Positions 8,955 to 17,374 of a stretch of DNA of 38,095 nt are shown in pieces. A program made the position numbers and the translations under genes. Where the stretch lies: contig JALVMN010000171.1 of NCBI GenBank assembly GCA_027027005.1, positions 1 through 38,095 of the forward strand, given 5' to 3'. The notes beneath the pieces were generated by a model that saw only the letters and a program-made list of their open reading frames with translations, was not told where the DNA came from and did not search any database. Position 1 is the first letter of the stretch. Every line of letters begins with the position of its first letter. This stretch comes from Desulfobacterales bacterium (GTDB taxonomy: Bacteria; Desulfobacterota; DSM-4660; Desulfatiglandales; Desulfatiglandaceae).

Positions 8955-8974
8955 CCCCATTTTTTGGGGTTTTT
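8955..8974 (+). promoter_or_regulatory. Short hairpin with U-run in the dsr leader, possible attenuator
   Basis: CCCCA (8955-8959), a five-T loop, TGGGG (8965-8969) and then TTTTT form a five-pair stem plus U-run, the minimal shape of an intrinsic terminator, 33 bases before the first gene of the dsr operon. The stem is short, so read-through or no function is equally possible. Confidence 0.3.
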
Positions 8975-9007
8975 GGAAAAGAAGCCGGACCCAGGAAAAG
9001 AACCCAT

Positions 9008-9523
9008 ATGGCACTTCAAGACCAAGTCATAAAAGAAAAAAAGAGGATCCTCAAACAGTGGCTTGATGTGCTCCTGGAGAGCTATCCTGAAGACGCCCGG
9101 CGCTTTTTTAAGAAAGAGAGTGACCAGTTTGCAAACCCCGTTGGGGTGACCTTTTCAAGGGAGATGGAGGGGTTGCTGGAAGACCTCATCAAGGGAAACC
9201 TCGGCGAGGACGCCCATAGGTGCCTCGACAGAATCATCCGGATTCGGGCAGTGCAGGATTTTACCCCATCTGAGGCCGTTTCCTTTGTGTTCCAGTTGAA
9301 AGGCATAATACGCCATGTGATGCATAAAGAGCTCTCGGGCGGCTCCTATGGCGAAGAGCTGAGGGCACTGGAAGATAACATTGACCAGGCGGCCCTCCTT
9401 GCCTTTGATATATATGCACAATGCAAGCACAAGATTTATGAGCTCAGGGTTGGGGAGATCAGGAGAGAGGTTTCCGGGCTTTTGAGGCGTGCAAATTTGG
9501 TGAGCGAGATCCCTCAGCAGTGA
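9008..9523 (+). CDS. RsbRD N-terminal domain-like protein, head of dsr operon
   Basis: A 171-residue, all-helical protein with no signal peptide or membrane segment. Its pattern resembles the RsbRD N-terminal (RsbT co-antagonist) sensor domain, standing alone without an STAS domain. Such a gene often precedes dsrM in Desulfobacterota; this is recalled family knowledge, not a search result. AGGAAAAG precedes the ATG. It lies 55 bases upstream of dsrM and is presumably co-transcribed. A role as sensor or accessory factor of the Dsr complex is inference from position only. Confidence 0.75.
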   Translation: MALQDQVIKEKKRILKQWLDVLLESYPEDARRFFKKESDQFANPVGVTFSREMEGLLEDLIKGNLGEDAHRCLDRIIRIRAVQDFTPSEAVSFVFQLKGIIRHVMHKELSGGSYGEELRALEDNIDQAALLAFDIYAQCKHKIYELRVGEIRREVSGLLRRANLVSEIPQQ

Positions 9524-9578
9524 GAAGGACTCCGTGGCCTACAACTTGTACAGCTTTATTGAAGCGAGGTAGAGGTTC

Positions 9579-10661
9579 ATGAATTTTATAATCAGCATCC
9601 TCTTTTCAGGGATTTTGGTCTCGGTCTTGGTGCTCATTCCATGGATCGGGGTGGGTGTCTTTGATCTGCGCTTCCTTTTTGGCGTGGTGGTCCCTTATGC
9701 TGCAATGGCCGTCTTTTTCATAGGCATGGTGGCGAGGGTGATAGGATGGGGGAGGTCCCCTGTGCCCTTCAGGATACCCACCACCGCCGGCCAGCAGTTT
9801 TCACTTCCATGGATAAAGTACAGCAAGATCGACAACCCCAAGAGCAATGCAGGTGTCATCGTGAGGATGATATTTGAGGTGGCTCTTTTCCGGTCCCTTT
9901 TCAGGAATACCCGCCTCGAATACAGGCGCCTTGCAAGTGGCCCCAAGCTGGATTACGAGTGGGAGAAATGGTTGTGGCTGGCCGCCCTGGCCTTCCATTA
10001 TTCCTTCTTGGTCATCTTCTTGCGCCACTTTAGATTTTTTATGGATCCAATTCCAGGCTTTGTTCATCTCCTGGAAAAGCTTGATGGATTTTTGCAGTTG
10101 GGGGTTCTGCCCATCAGCGGGCTCAATGTGCCTTCCGTATTTCTCACAGACATGCTGCTGATGCTGGCCCTAACCTACCTGTTCCTGAGGCGCATATACA
10201 TCCCTCAGACCAGGTATATTTCTTTGCCTGCCGACTTTTTTCCCCTGTTCTTGATACTTGCCTTAGGCCTTACAGGTATTCTCATGAGATATTTCATCAG
10301 AGTGGATATTACCGCGGTAAAGACCCTGGCTCTAGGGCTCTTCAAGTTCAATCCGACGGTACCTGAAGGAATAGGGGTGATATTTTTTATCCATCTTTTC
10401 ATGATAAGTGTCCTGATTGCTTATTTCCCATTCAGTAAGCTGGTGCACATGGCCGGCGTCTTCTTGAGCCCCACAAGGAACCTTGCCAACAACAGCCGGA
10501 TGAAGCGTCACGTGAATCCTTGGGACTATCCGGTGAAGGTACATACTTACGACGAATATGAAGAAGAATTCAGGGAATTGATGATCGAAGCTGGAATCCC
10601 TGTGGAAAAGCAGCCGGAGGAAACCAAAGAAACCGAAGAAGACACAGGAGAAAAGGAGTAG
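9579..10661 (+). CDS. dsrM: DsrM, membrane cytochrome b subunit of the DsrMKJOP complex
   Basis: A 360-residue NarI-like membrane protein. Hydrophobic helices lie at about 5-25, 32-52, 133-150, 183-203, 218-240 and 260-295, with histidines suitable for heme b in the FHYSFLVIFLRH and HLFMISVLI segments. The extra helices before the cytochrome core and the charged, Glu-rich C-terminal tail fit DsrM. With DsrK it forms the HdrED-like module that oxidises menaquinol and sends electrons to the cytoplasmic DsrC trisulfide. dsrK starts 4 bases after its stop. Confidence 0.93.
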   Translation: MNFIISILFSGILVSVLVLIPWIGVGVFDLRFLFGVVVPYAAMAVFFIGMVARVIGWGRSPVPFRIPTTAGQQFSLPWIKYSKIDNPKSNAGVIVRMIFEVALFRSLFRNTRLEYRRLASGPKLDYEWEKWLWLAALAFHYSFLVIFLRHFRFFMDPIPGFVHLLEKLDGFLQLGVLPISGLNVPSVFLTDMLLMLALTYLFLRRIYIPQTRYISLPADFFPLFLILALGLTGILMRYFIRVDITAVKTLALGLFKFNPTVPEGIGVIFFIHLFMISVLIAYFPFSKLVHMAGVFLSPTRNLANNSRMKRHVNPWDYPVKVHTYDEYEEEFRELMIEAGIPVEKQPEETKETEEDTGEKE

Positions 10662-10665
10662 TTCC

Positions 10666-12303
10666 ATGGCTCAGACCCCTAAACCAGAAGAATTGGCTCA
10701 AATTGATCACTCCCCACCCTTGATGGAAGGGTGGATGGATCGCCCGGTAGAGATCCGTGAAGGTATTTATTGTTACGGTGCAAAGGGCAAGAACCTGGAG
10801 GCCGTGGGAATGCCCAACCCCAGGGATTGGAACCCGGCCGAAGAGGACTGGAAACTCCCCGAAGACTGGAAGGACATAGTCCTCGATGGGTTCAAGGACC
10901 GCCTTGAGAGATTCCGCTCTTTCAAGCTGTTCATGGACATATGCGTGAGGTGCGGGGCCTGCGCCGACAAGTGCCATTTCTTCATAGGTTCAGGTGACCC
11001 CAAGAACATGCCGGTCTTGAGAGCAGAGCTTTTTCGTTCGGTTTACCGCAAGAAATTTACCACAGCGGGCAAGCTGTTTGGGAAACTGGCCGGTGCAAGG
11101 GACCTGGACTACGATGTGCTCAAGGAGTGGTGGTATTATCTGTACCAGTGCACCGAGTGCAGGCGCTGTTCGCTATTTTGCCCCTATGGAATTGACACGG
11201 CAGAGATCACCATAATCGGCCGTGAGCTCACCAACCTCTTGGGCCTCAATACTGACTGGATCTCGGCCCCTGTGGCCAACTGCTACCGCACAGGGAATCA
11301 CCTGGGCATCCAGCCCCATGCCTACAAAGACATGATCGACTTCTTTGTGGATGAGATAGAGGAGATTACCGGCATAAGGGTCAATCCTTCCTTGAACCGA
11401 AAAGGGGCTGAGATACTCTTCATCACTCCTTCTGGCGATGTTTTTGCCGACCCCGGCACCTACACTGCCATGGGATACCTGATGCTCTTCCACTACCTGG
11501 AGAGCATGGGCCTTGATATCACATGGAGCACCTATGCCTCTGAGGGTGGCAACTTTGGGTACTTTACCTCCCACGAGATGGCCAAGCGCCTCAATGCCAA
11601 GATGTATGCGGAGGCAAAGCGCCTGGGTGTGAAGTGGATCCTGGGCGGTGAGTGCGGACACATGTGGCGCGTGGTCCACCAGTACATGGACACCTTCAAT
11701 GGCCCTCCAGACTTCCTGGAAGAGCCGGTCTCTCCCATTACAGGCACGAAGTTTGAAAATGCAAAGGCCACTAAGATGGTGCACATTGCAGAATTTACTG
11801 CAGACTTGATCAAACATAACAAACTGAAGTTGGACCCCAGCAGGAACGACAATCTGGTGGTCACATTCCACGACTCTTGTAACACCTCGCGGGGGATGGG
11901 GATCTTTGAAGAACCCCGTTATGTCCTGAAAAGCGTCTGCAATAATTTTTACGAGATGCCCCCCAGCACCATACGCGAGCAGACTTTTTGCTGTGGCAGT
12001 GGCTCAGGGTTAAATGCCGGTGAGAACATGGAGCTGAGGATGAGGGGAGGACTCCCAAGGGCCAATGCCGTAAAACATGTGCATGAAAAGTACGGTGTGA
12101 ACATGCTTGCCTGTATATGCGCCATAGACAGGGCGGTGCTACCCACCCTCATGGACTACTGGGTGCCCGGAGTAGATGTCACAGGGCTCCATGAATTGGT
12201 GGGCAATGCCCTTATCCTTGAAGGTGAAAAAGAGAGGACCACTAATTTGCGTGGTGATCCGCTCCCTGGAATGGAGGAAATGGAGGAAGAAGAGGATGTA
12301 TGA
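10666..12303 (+). CDS. dsrK: DsrK, HdrD-like catalytic iron-sulfur subunit
   Basis: A 545-residue cytoplasmic protein. Two ferredoxin motifs (C93, C96, C99, C103 and C162, C165, C168, C172) precede a long C-terminal CCG-type region with LGGECGHMWR, FHDSCNTSRGMG and TFCCGSGSG. The CCG cysteines should hold the special 4Fe-4S cluster that reduces the DsrC trisulfide, as in methanogen HdrD. AAAGGAG precedes the ATG. The Glu-rich C-terminal tail is coded by the same bases that carry the dsrJ ribosome site, and the two genes overlap by 8 bases. Confidence 0.95.
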   Translation: MAQTPKPEELAQIDHSPPLMEGWMDRPVEIREGIYCYGAKGKNLEAVGMPNPRDWNPAEEDWKLPEDWKDIVLDGFKDRLERFRSFKLFMDICVRCGACADKCHFFIGSGDPKNMPVLRAELFRSVYRKKFTTAGKLFGKLAGARDLDYDVLKEWWYYLYQCTECRRCSLFCPYGIDTAEITIIGRELTNLLGLNTDWISAPVANCYRTGNHLGIQPHAYKDMIDFFVDEIEEITGIRVNPSLNRKGAEILFITPSGDVFADPGTYTAMGYLMLFHYLESMGLDITWSTYASEGGNFGYFTSHEMAKRLNAKMYAEAKRLGVKWILGGECGHMWRVVHQYMDTFNGPPDFLEEPVSPITGTKFENAKATKMVHIAEFTADLIKHNKLKLDPSRNDNLVVTFHDSCNTSRGMGIFEEPRYVLKSVCNNFYEMPPSTIREQTFCCGSGSGLNAGENMELRMRGGLPRANAVKHVHEKYGVNMLACICAIDRAVLPTLMDYWVPGVDVTGLHELVGNALILEGEKERTTNLRGDPLPGMEEMEEEEDV

Positions 12304-12682
12304 TGGAGGCAAGATCATAGCGGGACTGATCATTGGCCTTGGGCTTTTGTTATCCCCCTTTTTTTACAATGCAGGAAAGGCCACCAAACCACCGGAGCCG
12401 CAACTCACCCCAAAGGCCAAGGAGGCCAAGGTGTGTGTGGCTGACACTGATTTCATGATCACAAAGCACATGCAGCTCTTGGACAGGTGGCGTGATGAGG
12501 TGGTTAGGGAGACCAAGAGGTTTTATAAGTCTGCCACGGGCAAGGTCTATTACAAGAGCCTGCAGGTGACCTGCCTTGACTGCCATTCAAACAAATCAAA
12601 GTTCTGCGATGAATGTCACAATTACATGGGTGTCCAACCATTTTGCTGGGAGTGTCACATAGCACCAAAGGAGAATAAGTGA
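12296..12682 (+). CDS. dsrJ: DsrJ, periplasmic triheme cytochrome c
   Basis: A 128-residue protein with an uncleaved-looking N-terminal membrane helix (about 6-24) and three CxxCH heme sites: CLDCH (93-97), CDECH (104-108) and CWECH (117-121). Cys47 (KVCVADTDFM) sits where the Allochromatium DsrJ has the cysteine of its unusual His/Cys-ligated heme. The ATG at 12296 is preferred over frames opening farther upstream because GGAGG precedes it at proper distance and the helix begins there. It probably connects DsrO/P chemistry in the periplasm with the quinone pool. Confidence 0.93.
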   Translation: MYDGGKIIAGLIIGLGLLLSPFFYNAGKATKPPEPQLTPKAKEAKVCVADTDFMITKHMQLLDRWRDEVVRETKRFYKSATGKVYYKSLQVTCLDCHSNKSKFCDECHNYMGVQPFCWECHIAPKENK

Positions 12683-13494
12683 TGGGTGTGAGCCGCAGGG
12701 AATTTCTTAAAGTCACGGGCCTAGCCGCCTTGCTAGGGCTGGGTGGTAGGGCCGCCTTCGAGTTGCTGGCCCCCGGAAGGATCGAGGCTGCAATGGAGGG
12801 CCTCCCTCTTACCAAGGGCAAGCGGTGGGCCATGGTGATAGATGTAAAAAAGTGCATAGAAAAACAAAAGAAGGATGGCTGCAGGGAGTGTATAGACATA
12901 TGTCACAAGATCCACAATGTGCCCAACTTCGGAAATCCCAAGGAAGAGATAAAGTGGATCTGGAAGGAGACATATGAGCATTCCTTCCCTGGCCAGCACC
13001 ACAAATTCGTCTCAGAAGATATCCATGGGCAACCAATCATATTGCTCTGCAATCACTGCACAAATCCCCCGTGTGTGAGGGTCTGCCCCACCAAGGCCAC
13101 CTGGCAGCGCGACGATGGGGTGGTAATGATGGACCAGCACCGCTGCATAGGGTGCAGATTCTGCATGGCGGGCTGCCCTTATGGGTCCAGGAGCTTTAAC
13201 TGGGGAGATCCTCGCAAGGCACCAAAGGAACTGAATCCTGGATTTCCCACCAATATGGCCTATCCGACCAGGTCAAAGGGTGTTGTGGAAAAATGCACCT
13301 TTTGTGCAGAGCGGCTGGCCAAGGGAGAGATTCCCGCATGCGTGGAGGCATGTTCAAAGATCAAGGTAAAGGCCTTGATCTTTGGAGACCTCCAGGACAG
13401 TGAATCAGAGGTTAGGGAGATCTTACGGCACCATTACACAATAAGGCGAAAGCCGGAATTGGGGACTGAACCAAACATCTTTTACATGATATGA
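12682..13494 (+). CDS. dsrO: DsrO, periplasmic Tat-exported ferredoxin-like subunit
   Basis: A 270-residue protein. It opens with a twin-arginine signal (SRREFLKVTG, residues 4-13) and a short hydrophobic stretch. Cysteine groups follow the DmsB/HybA pattern: C58/C67/C70/C74, C123/C126/C131/C135, C155/C158/C161/C165 and C205/C208/C220/C224. It should carry electrons between DsrJ and the membrane protein DsrP. The ATG at 12682 shares its A with the dsrJ stop (TGATG) and follows AAGGAG. Confidence 0.94.
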   Translation: MGVSRREFLKVTGLAALLGLGGRAAFELLAPGRIEAAMEGLPLTKGKRWAMVIDVKKCIEKQKKDGCRECIDICHKIHNVPNFGNPKEEIKWIWKETYEHSFPGQHHKFVSEDIHGQPIILLCNHCTNPPCVRVCPTKATWQRDDGVVMMDQHRCIGCRFCMAGCPYGSRSFNWGDPRKAPKELNPGFPTNMAYPTRSKGVVEKCTFCAERLAKGEIPACVEACSKIKVKALIFGDLQDSESEVREILRHHYTIRRKPELGTEPNIFYMI

Positions 13495-13501
13495 GGTGAT
13501 C

Positions 13502-14659
13502 ATGCTTGAGAGGGCATTAAGCGGAAGTCAAAGGTATTGGAGTTGGTTGATATTCCTGCTGGTACTCATGACCATCGGTCTTGCATGTTACCTGTACCAG
13601 TTCAAGATGGGCTTGAAGATCACGGGCATGAGCAGGGATGTCTCCTGGGGGTTTTATATTGCTCAGTTCACCTATCTGGTCGGTGTTGCAGCCTCAGGGG
13701 TGATGGTGGTCCTCCCGTATTACCTACACAATTACAAGGCCTTCGGAAGGATTGCAGTCCTGGGCGAATTCCTTGCCATTGCTGCTGTTACCATGTGCCT
13801 CCTGTTCATCTTCGTGGATCTGGGCTATCCATTGAGGATCATGAATGTGGTCATGCATCCCACGCCCAATTCCATCCTCTTCTGGGACATGATAGTGCTC
13901 AACGGCTACCTGCTCCTGAACATCCTCGTGGGATGGAACGTGCTGGCAGCAGAACGAAAAGGGGTGCCTTACAGCAAGTGGGTCAAGACCCTGGCCTACA
14001 TTTCCATTCCTTGGGCCTTCAGCATCCATACAGTCACGGCCTTTCTTTACGCAGGCCTCCCTGGCAGGCACTTCTGGCTGACCGCCATCATGGCCGCCAG
14101 ATTTCTGGCCTCTGCATTCTGCTCCGGACCAGCACTTCTTGTGCTCATATGCCTGATCGTGCGTAAGGTAAGCCGCTTTGACCCTGGAAAAGAGCAGATC
14201 AGGACCCTGGGAGGAATTATTGCATACGCCATGATTATGAATGTGTTCTTCTTCCTCCTGGAGATATTCACCGCGTTTTACAGTGGAATCCCCGGCCACA
14301 CCCACACCTTTGTCTATCTGTTCAAGGGGCTTGACGGCTACGGCAAGCTGGTGCCTTGGATGTGGACCTCGGTCGGTTTCGGTGTGCTTGCCCTGGTTCT
14401 CCTTGTAGTACCTGCAACCAGACGCAAGGAGGACACCCTTGCCCTTGCATGTGCCTCTGTGATAATCTCCACGTGGATCGATAAAGGAATGGGCCTGGTG
14501 GTGGGGGGATTTATCCCCAATCCCTTTGAGCGCGTGTTCGAATACTGGCCCACTACCCCTGAAATCCTCATCACCATAGGGGTCTGGGCCACTGGATTTT
14601 TCATCCTTACCGTCCTTTTCAAGATAGCGGTATCGGTAAAAGAAGAAGTGGGGGCATGA
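13502..14659 (+). CDS. dsrP: DsrP, NrfD-family integral membrane quinone-interacting subunit
   Basis: A protein of about 385 residues with about ten hydrophobic helices spread along its length, fitting the NrfD/PsrC family. It should exchange electrons between menaquinone and the periplasmic DsrO/DsrJ arm. An in-frame GTG at 13496 is also possible; the ATG at 13502 has GAGG five bases upstream. It starts just after the dsrO stop. About 120 bases with a small hairpin separate it from the ferredoxin gene. Confidence 0.93.
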   Translation: MLERALSGSQRYWSWLIFLLVLMTIGLACYLYQFKMGLKITGMSRDVSWGFYIAQFTYLVGVAASGVMVVLPYYLHNYKAFGRIAVLGEFLAIAAVTMCLLFIFVDLGYPLRIMNVVMHPTPNSILFWDMIVLNGYLLLNILVGWNVLAAERKGVPYSKWVKTLAYISIPWAFSIHTVTAFLYAGLPGRHFWLTAIMAARFLASAFCSGPALLVLICLIVRKVSRFDPGKEQIRTLGGIIAYAMIMNVFFFLLEIFTAFYSGIPGHTHTFVYLFKGLDGYGKLVPWMWTSVGFGVLALVLLVVPATRRKEDTLALACASVIISTWIDKGMGLVVGGFIPNPFERVFEYWPTTPEILITIGVWATGFFILTVLFKIAVSVKEEVGA

Positions 14660-14716
14660 GAAAATTTCTTGACATTGTGTTAGGGGCTCTGTTAAGAAGC
14701 CTTTTTTAAATTTGAG

Positions 14717-14731
14717 GCCCGGTTTTCGGGC
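14717..14731 (+). terminator. Small GC hairpin between dsrP and the ferredoxin
   Basis: GCCCG, a GTTTT loop and CGGGC form a five-pair stem, followed by a short run of four T. It could be a weak terminator or an mRNA end stabiliser that sets the ferredoxin level apart from dsrMKJOP. A weak poly-T site also precedes it at about 14703-14708. Confidence 0.35.
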
Positions 14732-14782
14732 AAGCTTTTAAAGCCTTGAGGTAAAAATTCAGTTTCAGGAGGATGTGTCGTT

Positions 14783-14971
14783 ATGGGATATGAAGTAGAA
14801 GTCGATCATGAAAAGTGTGAGGGCTGCGAAGAGTGCACAGAGGTGTGTCCTGTGGATGTCTTTGAAATGCAGGACGACAAATCAGTCCCTGTCAATGCAG
14901 AGGAGTGCTTGGGTTGTGAGAGCTGTGTGGAGGTCTGCGAGCCCGAGGCAATTACTGTAACAGAAGTATAA
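14783..14971 (+). CDS. Small acidic 2[4Fe-4S] ferredoxin
   Basis: A 62-residue ferredoxin with two complete motifs, C12-C15-C18-C22 and C42-C45-C48-C52, the last Cys of each followed by Pro or Glu-Pro. It is very acidic. AGGAGG precedes the ATG. A ferredoxin gene after dsrP is a common arrangement in sulfate reducers, and a strong terminator follows. It could donate electrons to sulfite reduction or to the Hdr-like enzymes; the partner is not shown by sequence. Confidence 0.93.
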   Translation: MGYEVEVDHEKCEGCEECTEVCPVDVFEMQDDKSVPVNAEECLGCESCVEVCEPEAITVTEV

Positions 14972-15007
14972 GTCCCTGCCCGTTCAATTGAACTAAAAGC
15001 CGTTATG

Positions 15008-15042
15008 AGCCGCTCATCCCCTTTGCGGGTGAGCGGCTTTGT
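15008..15042 (+). terminator. Rho-independent terminator of the dsr operon
   Basis: AGCCGCTCA (15008-15016) pairs with TGAGCGGCT (15030-15038), extended inward by a T-G pair region and CCC/GGG around a loop of about six bases, and followed by a T-rich tail. It closes the dsr-ferredoxin unit before the TrpF-like gene. Confidence 0.8.
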
Positions 15043-15063
15043 GTTTCAAGGTCGAGTCCCCTC

Positions 15064-15846
15064 ATGGAATCAGAAGTGACCTTATCAGAACCCCGATTAA
15101 TTGTTCAGATTTACGAAATCCAGACCCCCGAGGAGGCAGAGGCCTGTATCGACCTGGGGGTGGATCATGTGGGTAGTGTGGTCCTGGAGCCAGAGCAGTG
15201 GAAAGAGTCGCGGCTAAAAGAGGTAGTGAGAGTCGTGCGAGAAGCAGGTGCCAAGGCCAGCCTGATCCCCCTGTTCCGAGACCTGGACCTGATCCTGAAG
15301 GTAGTTGATTATTATGAACCCCACTTCATACACTTGTGCGATTCTCTCACTTCACAAGAAAATAAAACCGTCGAACTCGAACCTTTCTTATGCACCCAGC
15401 AGGTCATAAAGGAGCGGTGTGAAGGGGTGGGTATCATCCGGTCCGTTCCTATTCCCACAAGAGAAAAATCAAGGCAATTTCCCACTATTGAGATCGCCCG
15501 CCGGTTTGAGGAGTTGACGGATATCTTCTTGACCGACACCACCCTGGGCCGAGAACCTGTGGATGGTTTTATTGGCATAACAGGTATCCTCCCTGACCTT
15601 GCCCTTGCCCGAGAGCTGGTTGTCAAGGTCTCAAGGCCGGTGATATTGGCAGGGGGGCTTTCGCCGGATAACGTATATGATGCCATAATCAAGGTACGAC
15701 CTGCCGGTGCCGATAGTTGTACATGGACAAATCTCACAGACTCACAAGGGAAACCCATCAGATTCCGCAAGGACCTTGATAAGGTCAAACGGTTTGTCCA
15801 AGAGGTGAGGCGGGCCGAGGAGGCCTTGAAATCAATTGACCCATAA
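15064..15846 (+). CDS. TrpF-like TIM-barrel protein lacking the catalytic Cys
   Basis: A 260-residue protein with the fold signature of phosphoribosylanthranilate isomerase. The C-terminal phosphate-binding segment LAGGLSPDNV (195-204) and the RPAGADSCTW segment (212-221) are clearly TrpF-like. In TrpF the first strand carries KICGI with the general-base Cys; here the segment is VQIYEI with Tyr17 in its place. An Asp (D158, LTDTT) is present near the position of the general acid. No other trp gene is nearby. It probably does not isomerise phosphoribosylanthranilate, and the real substrate is unknown. It may be co-transcribed with the zinc-ribbon gene 15 bases downstream. Confidence 0.7.
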   Translation: MESEVTLSEPRLIVQIYEIQTPEEAEACIDLGVDHVGSVVLEPEQWKESRLKEVVRVVREAGAKASLIPLFRDLDLILKVVDYYEPHFIHLCDSLTSQENKTVELEPFLCTQQVIKERCEGVGIIRSVPIPTREKSRQFPTIEIARRFEELTDIFLTDTTLGREPVDGFIGITGILPDLALARELVVKVSRPVILAGGLSPDNVYDAIIKVRPAGADSCTWTNLTDSQGKPIRFRKDLDKVKRFVQEVRRAEEALKSIDP

Positions 15847-15861
15847 ATCCTGGAGCAGCCC

Positions 15862-17271
15862 ATGGACATCGCGCTTTCCTGCCCTCAGTGCGGGGCCGAG
15901 GTGGACCTTGAGGAAGACTCATTGGTCTTTCACTGCCAGTTTTGCAACACCACCTTGAAGCCCACGGGCAGAAACCAGGTCCAGTCCTTTTTCTTTGAAC
16001 CAAAGGGGGGGCTCAGCGAGATAGCCCCTGCCCTCCTGAGGGCCATACAGAAAAAGGGGATATCTTCACCCAAGATCTTGGATTCCCACCTGGTCTATGC
16101 CCCATACTGGCGCGTAAAGGGCCTCCTTTTTCAGTGGGCGTTCGGAAAGATATACAAGTTTTCGACCATGGGGGGGCAAAGCTTTGATTATTTCAAGAAG
16201 CTCAGATCTGTCCCATATCACCGGACCTTCCCTGCCTTTGAAAGCAAGCGATTCGGACTCTTTTCCCTTGGCCTGAGGGTCCAGGCCATGAAGATGCGCC
16301 CTTATAACCGTGAAAAAATGGGCCTGGATGCCTTGCTTCTGGAGCAGACAGTGGACCTCAAGGAGGCTGTCCAGACCGCCCTAAAGACCCCCACCCAGGT
16401 GGTTAACCAGCCCCGCTCAAAGGTGGACTTCCTGCACACCGGTCTCATAGGTGAGGGATATAGTCTCATCTATTTCCCTTTCTTCTGTTTTTCCATCCGA
16501 CTGGGACCAAAAGAGGAACTGGTGGTGGTGGACGGCCTCTCTCACAAGGTCATAAAGGGTGAGCTGCCCTTGGAGGAGATATCCAGGCACACGGAGTCAA
16601 GACAACTCCCCTATCAACCCCTTGATTTCATTCCATTTCAATGTCCCAATTGTGGATGGGACCTCCCCTATCAGCCCCATGCCAGGGTCCACCTCTGTAC
16701 CACCTGCAAGAGGGCATGGCAAGAGATGGGAGGAGAGTTTCAGGAAATGGAATACAAGATCAGCCCGTCGGCCACCAGGGGCAGCCAGAGCATCTATCTA
16801 CCCTTTTGGAGGCTCCAGGTGGCCATCCATACCAAGGAAGGCTCCATTTCCACACAAGAGGAGTTTTTCCAACTTTTTCCTCAGTATAGAGTCAGTAAGG
16901 GCCCTGACACCAAGGGGATTTATTTTTATGTGCCAGCCTTCAGGATAAGGAATCCCGTTGCGGTTGACAAATTGGCGGCCTCCATGACCAGGGTCCAGCC
17001 TTCCATCCCTGTTTCAGAACCAGAAGACTTCGAGGTGGAGCGGGCAGCAGACGCCTGGCTTCCACTGGGGGAGGCAATGGAAATGGCCCACTTGCTCCTC
17101 TACTCCATGACACCCAAGAGGGCAAAACGCACTTTGACCATGGTCAAGGATGCAAGGGTCAAGCTCATCTCAAAGGAATTGCTCTGGTTGCCCTTTCAGG
17201 AGCAGGGCATATTCCTGCGTCAAGAGAGCACGGATCTTGCCATTCAAAAAAACTGCCTTCAAATACATTGA
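15862..17271 (+). CDS. Double zinc-ribbon protein of unknown function
   Basis: A 469-residue cytoplasmic protein, function not recognised. It has two rubredoxin-like zinc ribbons: C7, C10, C25, C28 at the N-terminus and C261, C264, C279, C282 in the middle. Each is followed by a similar segment: YAPYWRVKG (79-87) after the first and YLPFWRLQV after the second. The protein therefore looks like an internal duplication of a ribbon plus an aromatic-rich domain. No membrane helix or catalytic motif is evident. The frame continues cleanly to a stop 103 bases before the aconitase start. Confidence 0.7.
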   Translation: MDIALSCPQCGAEVDLEEDSLVFHCQFCNTTLKPTGRNQVQSFFFEPKGGLSEIAPALLRAIQKKGISSPKILDSHLVYAPYWRVKGLLFQWAFGKIYKFSTMGGQSFDYFKKLRSVPYHRTFPAFESKRFGLFSLGLRVQAMKMRPYNREKMGLDALLLEQTVDLKEAVQTALKTPTQVVNQPRSKVDFLHTGLIGEGYSLIYFPFFCFSIRLGPKEELVVVDGLSHKVIKGELPLEEISRHTESRQLPYQPLDFIPFQCPNCGWDLPYQPHARVHLCTTCKRAWQEMGGEFQEMEYKISPSATRGSQSIYLPFWRLQVAIHTKEGSISTQEEFFQLFPQYRVSKGPDTKGIYFYVPAFRIRNPVAVDKLAASMTRVQPSIPVSEPEDFEVERAADAWLPLGEAMEMAHLLLYSMTPKRAKRTLTMVKDARVKLISKELLWLPFQEQGIFLRQESTDLAIQKNCLQIH

Positions 17272-17374
17272 GCACCTTTGAAGTGGTAGGATTTGTTTGT
17301 ATCGGGCAATATGCCTGTGTTATGTTCTGCCCACCATTTGGCGGGACATGTATCTCTGCTTCAAGGAGGATCTT

